Part shown: positions 33,296-41,482 of the stretch, in pieces
Numbering within the stretch: position 1 is the stretch's first letter
Layout of the letters: each line of letters starts with the position of its first letter
NCBI RefSeq assembly: GCF_014196915.1
Contig: NZ_JACIEP010000022.1
Span: 1 to 61,090, forward strand
Length of the DNA stretch: 61,090 nucleotides
Source: Dysgonomonas hofstadii
GTDB lineage: Bacteria; Bacteroidota; Bacteroidia; Bacteroidales; Dysgonomonadaceae
Direction of reading: 5' to 3'
The notes under the pieces: model-generated
Told to the model about the DNA's origin: nothing
Database searches by the model: none
The model's input: only the letters and a program-made list of their open reading frames with translations
Program-made: the position numbers and the translations under genes

Positions 33296-33841
33296 ATGAA
33301 ATTTGATATAGACATGATACTTAAAAGTACATACAGTACATGCAAGTTAAGAATATTTTTAGTTCTTACTTGTTTTCTTTTTACAGACCTTCTCTCAAGT
33401 ATTCATAATACAATAAATGCCGCAGAGCCACTTAAAAGCACTACAGATATTAAATTGAGATCATTGATTACAGGGCTAAAGCCAGATGTTTATCTTACAG
33501 ATGGAAAGTGTGCGATGTATGGCAACTCCGCCCCTTTAGTGTTATATGTGGATGCAAATGACATATCCTCTCTTTATAGTAAAAGAAAGGAGTTCTCTTC
33601 AGTAGAGCTTATTCAGATACGTTTGCAATCCACTGATGATGAACGGATGGAAATAGACTGTTCCCGCTTAGAAGCTTTCACCTCATTAGAATATATCCTT
33701 TTTGTTTATGAATATCCTGTCTGCGACGATAATGAAAACGAGGAATGTCTGAACGTTAAAGTTTCGGAAGCAGTGATTAATAATACTGTAGAAACAGAAG
33801 AATATATACAAGTCTTCTACCAATTATGTATTCCTCAGTAA
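33296..33841 (+). CDS. Hypothetical secreted protein in the fimbrial operon
   Basis: A 181-residue protein from ATG 33296 (the longer frame begins with GTG). A hydrophobic N-terminal segment (LRIFLVLTCFLFTDLLSS) looks like a signal peptide or anchor. The mature part has cysteines (GKCAMYG, IDCSRLE, YPVCDDNENEEC, QLCIPQ) and mixed alpha/beta pattern; I do not recognise a family. The 3' end overlaps the long frame of the next gene, which supports co-expression with the adhesin. Confidence 0.6.
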   Translation: MKFDIDMILKSTYSTCKLRIFLVLTCFLFTDLLSSIHNTINAAEPLKSTTDIKLRSLITGLKPDVYLTDGKCAMYGNSAPLVLYVDANDISSLYSKRKEFSSVELIQIRLQSTDDERMEIDCSRLEAFTSLEYILFVYEYPVCDDNENEECLNVKVSEAVINNTVETEEYIQVFYQLCIPQ

Positions 33842-33858
33842 ACGAAAAAATGAAGAAT

Positions 33859-36800
33859 ATGAAAAAACTATATCATCATAAAAATAGAGTGGGCTGGAAA
33901 TGGATTCTATTATTTCTATTTATAGGGATAACTTCTTCCTTCCAGGATATAGGGGCACAGGTGAGAGTCCCATTCACTCAGCGAACATCAACTTACAGTC
34001 CTGATACAAAAGTATATAATATCAAGGGAGACTTTACAATGATAGGTAATACGAATCTCACGTTACGAAATTATAGTGATAATGGCAGTAATAATGCTAA
34101 TATGGACTATGTAGATGTAGATGGTGACCCTAATACTTTAAACTCATCTTCAGCCACCCTTACTTTTTCTACAGAAGGTGGTGTGGCAGATCCGAATTGT
34201 TCTAATATTATATATGCAGGACTCTACTGGACGGGCAGGGCACATAATGGTACAAGCCCTAATGCGTTTACAATCGGAGGTTCAACTGAAGATCAATCTA
34301 ATGCTGATAGTTTTAACGGCTATTTCTTGTCTATCACTGCCACCGATGAATCTCAGGGTTCAGGCACATCAGATGGTCGTATTGCGATCTATACTTTTAC
34401 TCCTTCCGGGGGAGGAAATACAGTTGTTTTTCGCTTCCGTTCCTGGAACTCGGGAAACTCCTATCAAGGTTCAGTAACAGTTCAGATCGGTAACGGAACA
34501 GAAACTGCACTCTCTGGAGATTTGACAAGTACGTCTAGTAACAACTATTCCTTTACCTTTAATACTCCTTACGGCATAAGTTCCGGCAGCCAGACTATTT
34601 TTCTCAATTCATTGAGAAAAAGTAGAACAAATAACAATATTAATAACAATTACCTAGCAAGTGTAACATCCGGTGCAAAATTATTGAATAAGCGACAGGT
34701 AAAACTGAAAAAAGCCGGAGGAAGCTATCAGACCGTTACAGCGAACGCCAACGATATCTATTATCCAATGGCAGACGACGGATACATGTATTCAGCTTAT
34801 GCAGAGGTAACTGATTATGTTAAGGCAAATGGATTAGGTGAATATTTTGTAGCTGATATTGCTTTACAGGAAGGTAACGGAGGTGGAACCGGATTTTATG
34901 GTGGTTGGGGATTGGTCGTAGTTTATGAAAACTCCAAGATGAAATGGCGCGATGTAACTCTTTTTGACGGTCATGCTTATGTCGCAGGAGGGAATTATAC
35001 ATATGAACTACCGGTTTCCGGTTTTAACACTGTTCAGCAGGGTCCTGTGGATGTAAAATTAGGATTAATGGCTGGCGAAGGAGATGTTGGTATTTCTGGA
35101 GACCAGTTTAAGATAAGAAATGCAGCCAATAGTAATTGGGTCAATCTCTCCCATGGAGACAATACAACAAATAACTTCTTTAATTCATCAATATATACAG
35201 GGGGAAATGCACGTAATCCTAATTTAAAAAACAACACGGGATTAGACATTTCTATGTTTACACTCAATAATGATGATAAATCTTTGATGAGTAATAATCA
35301 GACTTCCACTCGTTTTGAGTATAACTCTACACAAGATACATATATTATTTTCTGTATTGCTATGGCAGTGGATGCTTATATACCGGAAGTACAAAGTGAG
35401 AATAATGTGATATCTGTAAATGATATTCCATACGTCCCGGGAGAATCATCGACAACCGTATATCCTAACGATGAGATTGAATATACTGTATTTCTTAAGA
35501 ACTTGGGAACAGAAGCAGTAAAGAATGGTAAGATTATTATACCTGTTCCATTCACAACCACTTATATGAGTTCTTACGCTGAATATTTTTGGCAAGGTAA
35601 TCCTTCTATGTCGGGGACAGTAACCTATGATCCGGCTCTCGGAGGAACCGGCTCCATTATATGGAATATAGGTAATATTCCTTTGCCTGTAGATAAAGAC
35701 GAAGTATTAGCTAAGTTAACCTATCGATTGAAAGTTACGAATGATTGCTTTATTCTCAACAACGCATCTTGTATAACGGTTTCTGTAGATGGGACTACTA
35801 CTGGAACAGGAGTGACCTCTGGAGTATCATTTACAAATAATAAATTTATTACTGGATTTATAAAAGATGGATCCTGCGATGGACAGCCTATATATGAACC
35901 TGTAAACTTCAATATAGATGCAACTGATTACTTAGCTACAAGTTGTACGGTCCCGGAGGGAGAAGATCCTGATTATTATACTCGCAGAAAGTTTAAATAT
36001 TGTGGGTTGTCTGCTGGGGGAACTATTCCCTTTACAGATGTTTCACCCAATTTTCCCAAAGGCTCAAAATTTTATAGTAAAGTCAATAAAGATGTCGCAA
36101 CTGGTATTGTAACTCCCACTGACGATGCTATACAATATACTTCAGCGACAGGTTTCCCTGTAGGAACTTTTGGTGAATCTTCTATTTATTATGCTATTCC
36201 TCCAGGAATGTATATAACCTGTTACTGGGAGTTTATAATTATTGTGGACCAATATTGCAGTAATTATTGGCATGGAACAGAAAGTACCAATTGGGCAATA
36301 GCCAATAACTGGACAGCTAAGAAAGTGCCTGATACTGGAGAAGACATTGAATTTGCGACTGCTGTTAATAATAGTAATAATCCGGCTCAAAGAGATTTAT
36401 ATCTAGACAAAGACCGTATTATAGGTGATCTGATTAATAATTCGAATGTAGATTTAGTTATCACTACTCAAAATCAGCTAACTATCAATGGTACTGTAAA
36501 AGACGACAATTCCAATAAGGGTACTATCGTTATAAAATCAGATCCAGATAAGGCTACGGGAACGTTAATATTCACGAATCCTCCCAATAATACAACAGTA
36601 AATGCCATTGTCGAATTTTATAATAAAGCTTATGAATGCGCGACTTGCGGATTTTATAAAAAACAATGGCAATATTTTGGTATTCCGGTACAATCCACAG
36701 ATTTTCCTTACTTGGATCCGAAAGTTGAAACTATAAACGAGTGGGTTGAGCCTTATATTTATAGCAATAAATGGCGTCCGGCTCCATATACTCCGGATCT

Positions 36801-37974
36801 AAGCTTAAAAGCTTTCAAAGGTTATGAAATTACAAATAATACCAACGCTGAGCCGACTCATATATATCGTTTTCCTGGTATACTCAATGTCGGTGATGCA
36901 ACTGTGGGTGTTACCCGGACACTTAATGTAGACTATTCGGGGATGAATCTCATTGCTAATTCATTTACAGCAGCCATACCCATAACATCTGCGGCTATCA
37001 GTCATGAAAGTGTGGAACTAGAATCGAATACCGTTTATCTGTTTAATATCGGAACCCGAGACCAATGGCGCAAGCTTAACGGAGGAAGTGCAGACGGAAT
37101 TGCGGCAGGACAATATCAGGCTGTTCCATTCAATCTTGCCGGACAAGCTGGAATACCGGACAGGATATTATCCATGCATACATTTATGTTGGATGTAACA
37201 ACTCCTGGTAATATTACACTTAAATATGACCAACTGGTAAAAAATGACTTGAATGAATCTACAATAAAACCATGGAAATCGGCACAGCTCAGAAGTAGTT
37301 CATCATCAGAGTTACCACATGTTATAGTAGATGTGATTAGTAATGAATCGGCTGATAGAGTGTGGCTTTTCGAGAATCATAATACAACTACAGGATTTGA
37401 TAACGGCTGGGACGGTTACAAGATAAAAGAAGGGGAACTTATTCAAGCATATATTCCGGGAAGTGACCAGTCTGACTATCAGATAGCCACAGTTCCAGAT
37501 ATGAATGGAACTGTAATCAGTATCAGATCCGAAGCTATGACAAATTATTCAATCAGTCTGTCGGTATCCCCTGAAGTTGAATCCCGTAATCTTTTCCTTA
37601 GAGATTTATTTACCGGACGAAATTATCCTGTTGTAAACGATGCGGAATATGTAATCGCAGGATTTAATACTTCAAAATCTGATCGATTCAAAATAATGGC
37701 ATCTACTTCAGGTATTATTGAGGACAAGACAGAATCTTCCTTAATAAATATTTACGTAAGAAATAATATTATAACGATAAATAATCAAAGCGAGGAAGAT
37801 TGTACAGCTATAGTTTACGATTTGATGGGTAAACTTGTTATGAAAAAACAAGTTCGAAAAAACGGAATTACTGAGTTTTCTGGTAGCCCATCAATTAGAC
37901 AAGGGATTTACATAGTGAAAGTTCTTGGAGAGAACAATTCTATCAACAAAACAGACCGTGTTTTATTAAGATAG
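33859..37974 (+). CDS. Giant secreted adhesin with type IX secretion sorting domain
   Basis: About 1371 residues from ATG 33859 (33850 is possible; the 33826 ATG lies inside the previous gene). The signal peptide (WILLFLFIGITSSF...GAQ) is followed by beta-rich domains: a Thr/Asn/Gly-rich region to about 500, a DUF11-like repeat (YPNDEIEYTVFLKNLGTEAV, about 535-650), a region with YWHGTESTNWAIANNWTAKKVP (about 810), and a C-terminal type A sorting domain of about 75 residues (ITINNQSEEDCTAIVYDLMG ... QGIYIVKV ... RVLLR). Export through type IX and attachment to A-LPS is expected. As the last gene of a fimbrial operon it may be a phase-variable adhesin or tip partner. Confidence 0.85.
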   Translation: MKKLYHHKNRVGWKWILLFLFIGITSSFQDIGAQVRVPFTQRTSTYSPDTKVYNIKGDFTMIGNTNLTLRNYSDNGSNNANMDYVDVDGDPNTLNSSSATLTFSTEGGVADPNCSNIIYAGLYWTGRAHNGTSPNAFTIGGSTEDQSNADSFNGYFLSITATDESQGSGTSDGRIAIYTFTPSGGGNTVVFRFRSWNSGNSYQGSVTVQIGNGTETALSGDLTSTSSNNYSFTFNTPYGISSGSQTIFLNSLRKSRTNNNINNNYLASVTSGAKLLNKRQVKLKKAGGSYQTVTANANDIYYPMADDGYMYSAYAEVTDYVKANGLGEYFVADIALQEGNGGGTGFYGGWGLVVVYENSKMKWRDVTLFDGHAYVAGGNYTYELPVSGFNTVQQGPVDVKLGLMAGEGDVGISGDQFKIRNAANSNWVNLSHGDNTTNNFFNSSIYTGGNARNPNLKNNTGLDISMFTLNNDDKSLMSNNQTSTRFEYNSTQDTYIIFCIAMAVDAYIPEVQSENNVISVNDIPYVPGESSTTVYPNDEIEYTVFLKNLGTEAVKNGKIIIPVPFTTTYMSSYAEYFWQGNPSMSGTVTYDPALGGTGSIIWNIGNIPLPVDKDEVLAKLTYRLKVTNDCFILNNASCITVSVDGTTTGTGVTSGVSFTNNKFITGFIKDGSCDGQPIYEPVNFNIDATDYLATSCTVPEGEDPDYYTRRKFKYCGLSAGGTIPFTDVSPNFPKGSKFYSKVNKDVATGIVTPTDDAIQYTSATGFPVGTFGESSIYYAIPPGMYITCYWEFIIIVDQYCSNYWHGTESTNWAIANNWTAKKVPDTGEDIEFATAVNNSNNPAQRDLYLDKDRIIGDLINNSNVDLVITTQNQLTINGTVKDDNSNKGTIVIKSDPDKATGTLIFTNPPNNTTVNAIVEFYNKAYECATCGFYKKQWQYFGIPVQSTDFPYLDPKVETINEWVEPYIYSNKWRPAPYTPDLSLKAFKGYEITNNTNAEPTHIYRFPGILNVGDATVGVTRTLNVDYSGMNLIANSFTAAIPITSAAISHESVELESNTVYLFNIGTRDQWRKLNGGSADGIAAGQYQAVPFNLAGQAGIPDRILSMHTFMLDVTTPGNITLKYDQLVKNDLNESTIKPWKSAQLRSSSSSELPHVIVDVISNESADRVWLFENHNTTTGFDNGWDGYKIKEGELIQAYIPGSDQSDYQIATVPDMNGTVISIRSEAMTNYSISLSVSPEVESRNLFLRDLFTGRNYPVVNDAEYVIAGFNTSKSDRFKIMASTSGIIEDKTESSLINIYVRNNIITINNQSEEDCTAIVYDLMGKLVMKKQVRKNGITEFSGSPSIRQGIYIVKVLGENNSINKTDRVLLR

Positions 37975-37982
37975 AAAATAAA

Positions 37983-38180
37983 AATGCTGCCGATTAGTAT
38001 TGGCAGTAGTGTAGTTTTGTAAAGTTTGTGAACCGTGTGAGATGCGATATTTCGCGCGGTTTTTTTAAGAAAAAACAGTCAAATAAAATTAAAATATGCT
38101 ACCGATTGAGATAGGTAGTTATGTAAAGTTTGTGTTAAGGATGATCCGCGTGAGATGTGATATTTCGCGCGGTTTATAAA
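37983..38180 (+). repeat. Two tandem copies of a two-hairpin element after the adhesin gene
   Basis: Copies at about 37983-38070 and 38094-38180 share the order: hairpin 1 (CTGCC/GGCAG, then CTACC/GGTAG in copy 2), the run GTAAAGTTTGTG, and hairpin 2 (ACCGTG/CGCGGT, then CCGCG/CGCGG). Both hairpins keep pairing despite base changes, which is evidence for a structured RNA. The first copy ends in TTTTTT (38061-38066) and can act as terminator. Confidence 0.65.
38032..38066 (+). terminator. Terminator of the fimbrial operon
   Basis: ACCGTG (38032-38037) pairs with CGCGGT (38055-38060), one G-T wobble, followed by TTTTTT. It is the second hairpin of the first tandem element. Confidence 0.65.
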
Positions 38181-38304
38181 TTATACCGATAAAATGAACA
38201 TAAGGTGTAATGAATAATTTCTAACCATATGTTTGTAATATATGATCTTAGAGTAAAGTGTTTAAGAGAATGGAATAAGAAGAAATAATGAAAAAATAAC
38301 TTAA

Positions 38305-38430
38305 ATGATTAAAAGGTTTTTCAAAAGATACGATTGGGTAAAAATTGCAGGCATATTGACAATAATAAGTATAGATATCCTCATTATTCTATTTATTTCT
38401 TCTTTGTTTTCTACCTGCACAGGAAATTGA
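38305..38430 (+). CDS. Small single-helix membrane protein (41 aa)
   Basis: ATG at 38305 opens 41 codons. Residues 1-13 are basic (MIKRFFKRYDWVK) and 14-35 form one hydrophobic helix (IAGILTIISIDILIILFISS), ending STCTGN. The charge pattern is that of a small inner-membrane protein. It lies between the tandem hairpins and the next gene, with no recognisable family. Without homologues it could still be chance coding. Confidence 0.4.
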   Translation: MIKRFFKRYDWVKIAGILTIISIDILIILFISSLFSTCTGN

Positions 38431-38494
38431 ATGTACATATAAGTAAAGGATATATAAAGGAGTATACAATATAAAAATTAAACATATCTAATAC

Positions 38495-38938
38495 ATGGAA
38501 CGATACGCTAAGCGGATAATAAGAAACTTACAGAACCAGATAATTAAAGGGACTTATAACCCTCAGGAAGGTTTAGTTTACGGATTAAGTGATTCCCCTT
38601 TTGGGGATATTTATTGTATATATCGACTGGAGAAAGATATACTGACATGTTTTACACTTTTCGAACCTGAAGTATCCGACAAAGTAGAGAGAGAGGTTCT
38701 AGCCTATCTCGAAGGATTAAATAAAGAACCCGGAGGTGGATGTTTTTATATAGACAATATTTTATCCCGGATTACTTTTGCTGTGGATTATGAGATCTCC
38801 AGGGGAACTGATACTCCTTCATTTGACAGTTTCTGCACATTGGGCTTCTATCGCTTTAAGAAGGACAGACAGATATTATACTGGATGCTGACAGGAAAAA
38901 TGGCCAAGAATCCGGATGTGAAATTGCGTAGATACTAA
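38495..38938 (+). CDS. Hypothetical protein, 147 aa
   Basis: A basic N-terminal helix (MERYAKRIIRNLQNQIIKGTY) is followed by a mixed fold with GDIYCIYRLEKDILTCF and LGFYRFKKDRQILYWMLTGKMA. No signal peptide or known motif, so cytoplasmic. An A-rich leader precedes the ATG. It belongs to a run of small genes between the fimbrial operon and the conjugative element and may be part of either or of older mobile DNA. Confidence 0.6.
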   Translation: MERYAKRIIRNLQNQIIKGTYNPQEGLVYGLSDSPFGDIYCIYRLEKDILTCFTLFEPEVSDKVEREVLAYLEGLNKEPGGGCFYIDNILSRITFAVDYEISRGTDTPSFDSFCTLGFYRFKKDRQILYWMLTGKMAKNPDVKLRRY

Positions 38939-39085
38939 TATATATAGCTGAGAGAAAAAATATAGATAATATCAGGAATTGATCATGGACTTTTTCTCAA
39001 CGGATACGATCTTATCGATTCTATTTCTATCGGACGTTATCAGTCTGCAAATATTTAAGACTTATCTTTTTCTAAAAATAAAAAC

Positions 39086-39274
39086 ATGAAAATAAGCGAA
39101 TTAATAACAGATTTACAGAAACAGCAGGATTTATGCGGAGACCATGAAATTAAAGTCCGGACCCATCACTCCGGGGTAAGATATAGTATTGATTATATAA
39201 CGTATTGGACAAAAGAAAAGGAATATCATATTGGTATTGAAAGAAATGTGGAGCCGAGCCGCTCCTATAAATAA
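39086..39274 (+). CDS. Small hypothetical protein, 62 aa
   Basis: MKISELITDLQKQQDLCGDHEI starts a small polar protein with pattern helix-strand-strand (VRYSIDYITYW, EYHIGIERN). The phrase ELITDLQKQQDLCGD-EIKV is like the short phage and plasmid proteins that begin with a similar helix. Preceded by an A-rich leader after a TATCTTTT box near 39062. No function assigned. The 220 bases after it (39275-39494) hold nothing recognisable. Confidence 0.5.
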   Translation: MKISELITDLQKQQDLCGDHEIKVRTHHSGVRYSIDYITYWTKEKEYHIGIERNVEPSRSYK

Positions 39275-39494
39275 ACGATAAAAAGAGATGTGCTAATGAC
39301 CTTTTCTTAACAGGCTGACACTTGTCTCAGAGGATCTGGCTTGACCAGTCAAATGAAATTTGGGAAGTTAAATATTATATCTATATAGAGTCAAGAATTT
39401 CTCTTATTCCAATCAATACGACAAATAGGGAATTACATATTATCTAGAGAATATTATTGATGACACACATTATTAAAATAGAGAGACCTAAAAT

Positions 39495-40046
39495 ATGAGT
39501 AAGATAAAGATGTATGCAGTCATATCTCTTGATGGCTATATAGCTCAAGTAAACGGGGATATAGATTTCTCGGAAAAGTACATAAAGCAATATGATTATG
39601 GATTCAAAGATTTTCTTCGAACAATTGATTGTGTTCTTTTCAGTCATCGCCATTATACGATGATTCAATGTTATAATTATCGTTGGAAATACGAAAATCT
39701 TCCTTGCTATGTTATATCCAGGCATTTTTTTGAAGCCCCACCGAAAAGGGATATCCGTATTATCCTTGATAACAGGAAATCATCCAGATCCTATATGAAC
39801 CAGGTACAGGAGATCATTTCCTATGGGGGCGGTGATATCTGGCTTGCAGGAGATCATGAATTAATTGCCGAATTTTCAGAACAGGAATTGATAGATGAAT
39901 TTACCCTTATAATAATTCCGGTAACTCTGGGGCATGGTTTTCCCTTGTCCATGGGAAATGCGAAAGAAAACTATTGGGAGTTATCATCACAACAAGCTTA
40001 CCCGAATGGTGTAATACGTCTTAAGTATCAGAGGAACATTAAATAA
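39495..40046 (+). CDS. RibD-C/dihydrofolate-reductase-like family protein
   Basis: A 183-residue protein of the RibD C-terminal (DHFR-like) family: MYAVISLDGYIAQVNGDIDF opens it, SYGGGDIWLAGDHELIAEF is the nucleotide-binding GGG region and LIDEFTLIIIPVTLGHGFPLS the usual end. Members are NADPH-dependent reductases or remain unassigned, and this group is often found singly in accessory regions. Substrate unknown. Preceded by TATTAAAATAGAGAG-like AT-rich sequence without a clear promoter. Confidence 0.82.
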   Translation: MSKIKMYAVISLDGYIAQVNGDIDFSEKYIKQYDYGFKDFLRTIDCVLFSHRHYTMIQCYNYRWKYENLPCYVISRHFFEAPPKRDIRIILDNRKSSRSYMNQVQEIISYGGGDIWLAGDHELIAEFSEQELIDEFTLIIIPVTLGHGFPLSMGNAKENYWELSSQQAYPNGVIRLKYQRNIK

Positions 40047-40134
40047 TGTAGAATATGAGATAAATATCGAACTTCCTTGGGATATACAAAATACTCTAAA
40101 ATTATTCATAGGCCAATATTTTATAAAGTATACA

Positions 40135-40174
40135 AGATAATAGCTGTTACATATGATTATTTATGCTATTATCT
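40135..40174 (+). terminator. Hairpin after the RibD-C gene
   Basis: AGATAATAGC (40135-40144) and GCTATTATCT (40165-40174) are perfect 10-bp arms, followed by CTTTAT. A plausible weak terminator. The rest of the 329-base gap 40047-40375 shows nothing recognisable. Confidence 0.5.
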
Positions 40175-40375
40175 CTTTATAAAACTTTGGACATAATAAG
40201 TCTATATGATAGTGATTGAAAACGGTTAGCCTAAAAAATAAGCAGGTTTATAGCATGATATAGCACTTATAATTTTCAGAGAAAGAAAGCTATCGTCGAA
40301 TAAGAAACAGAAAGCTGAGTAAATATGGTATTGCCACCTGTTTGCTTTTAATAATAATCTAAAAAAAAGAGTGAT

Positions 40376-40998
40376 ATGAAAAGATTAATAAACACACAGT
40401 TATTATGCCTGCTGAAGAAAATGGATGGAACATTCAATCTTGGCAAATATGATATTGAATCAGCGTATGAAGACTTCGTACATAAAGTCACGACTCTTTG
40501 TACCTCAGAGAAAGAAAGTATTCCTGCTTATTTTACAATACATTATACCCGCTTAGAATTGGAAGGATTCCAGATATCATTAAGCGATAAGGGGGCGGGA
40601 AAAAAAATGCTCCAATTCTAAGTTGCATAGCCCATAGTTTATCCTTCCTTAATGCTGCTTTGCAATGGATAGAGTATAATCCAAAACCTGTTTCTTCCGA
40701 TACAAATAACACAACAGAGCCTTCTTCCTCCGGCTATTATATCTGGGGAGGGACAATCACAGATCTAATAGAACTGGCAATAGCGATTTATAATATTAAA
40801 CTGATTCGTAAAGCATCCGGTAAACTAATCAGTTTTTCTGAAATCATACAAGGCCTGAAGCTTATTTTCAATGTCAAGATTCCAAAAAATATTTACAGCC
40901 GCAAAACTCGCACAATGGAACGTAAAAAAAATCCTTCCTCTATGTTAGAGCGACTGCTTGCCGTTTATAAGAATGAAGTAGACAAATTCTATAAGTAA
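40376..40998 (+). pseudogene. RteC-like gene split by a frameshift at an A8 run
   Basis: Frame 2 from ATG 40376 gives 81 residues ending KKMLQF-stop. Frame 1 continues without a break from the A8 run at 40600-40607 (NAPILSCIAHSLSFLNAALQWIEYN) to 40998. Joined, they make a protein of about 208 residues whose end (YYIWGGTITDLIELAIAIY ... RLLAVYKNEVDKF) resembles the C-terminal domain of RteC, a regulator of excision and mobilisation in Bacteroides conjugative elements. The 8-base A run is either the site of a real mutation, a sequencing error or programmed slippage. A complete terminator follows at 41038, so the locus was a normal gene. Confidence 0.65.
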
Positions 40999-41037
40999 AA
41001 CACTAAGTTTAATAATCAATATGTTACAAACTAAATG

Positions 41038-41070
41038 GTGGTATCTGCGGTGGTAGATACCACTTTTATT
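41038..41070 (+). terminator. Terminator after the RteC-like gene
   Basis: Perfect 9-bp stem GTGGTATCT (41038-41046) with AGATACCAC (41055-41063), 8-base loop, then TTTTATT. Confidence 0.85.
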
Positions 41071-41118
41071 GTTTTCGTTTCCGCTAAACTTGCAGAAGAA
41101 ATTAAAACAAGCAAGTAG

Positions 41119-41439
41119 ATGAACGACGATAACAACCTAAAAGATTTTATGCAGGCGTGGTTCGAACAATTTATGGGACGTTTCGACCGATTGGATAAAT
41201 TTATGGATATAATGAGCGGACGACATAACGTACTGAACGGCGAACGGCTTTTAGACAATCAAGACCTGTGCCAAATGCTGAACGTAAGCAAACGGACATT
41301 ACAGCGTTACCGTTCGGCTGGGGAACTGACCTATATAACCATCCATCACAAGATATTTTACACAGAGAAAAACGTAGAGAAATTTATTCGTGATCATTTT
41401 AGAGACAATATAGATGAGGATATGGTAGAAAAAGAATAA
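41119..41439 (+). CDS. Helix-turn-helix (excisionase-like) protein of the conjugative element
   Basis: A 106-residue protein. The N-terminal half is a helical, acidic/aromatic segment (FMQAWFEQFMGRFDRLDKFMDIM). Residues about 53-95 are a MerR/Xis-like helix-turn-helix (LLDNQDLCQMLNVSKRTLQRYRSAGELTYITIHHKIFYTEKNVEKFI). This type of protein regularly sits next to rteC and the methylase-helicase in Bacteroides conjugative transposons, where it acts in regulation or excision. It converges on the helicase gene with a shared terminator between them. Confidence 0.8.
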   Translation: MNDDNNLKDFMQAWFEQFMGRFDRLDKFMDIMSGRHNVLNGERLLDNQDLCQMLNVSKRTLQRYRSAGELTYITIHHKIFYTEKNVEKFIRDHFRDNIDEDMVEKE

Positions 41440-41443
41440 ATAT

Positions 41444-41479
41444 AAGATGACCGCAGAATTATTCTTCTACGGTCATCTT
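41444..41479. terminator. Bidirectional terminator between the HTH and helicase genes
   Basis: AAGATGACCG (41444-41453) and CGGTCATCTT (41470-41479) are perfect 10-bp arms, extended by AGAA/TTCT inside. It lies between two converging stop codons. Confidence 0.8.
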
Positions 41480-41482
41480 CAT

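Noticed and set aside
39001-39494. Possible tRNA or attachment site near the left of the conjugative element
   Set aside because: No cloverleaf or repeat pair was found.
41038-41070. Hairpin after the RteC-like gene as a fourth mini-ORF leader
   Set aside because: It lacks the ACTAAAAA box and the overlapping ATGA; the T-run fits a terminator.
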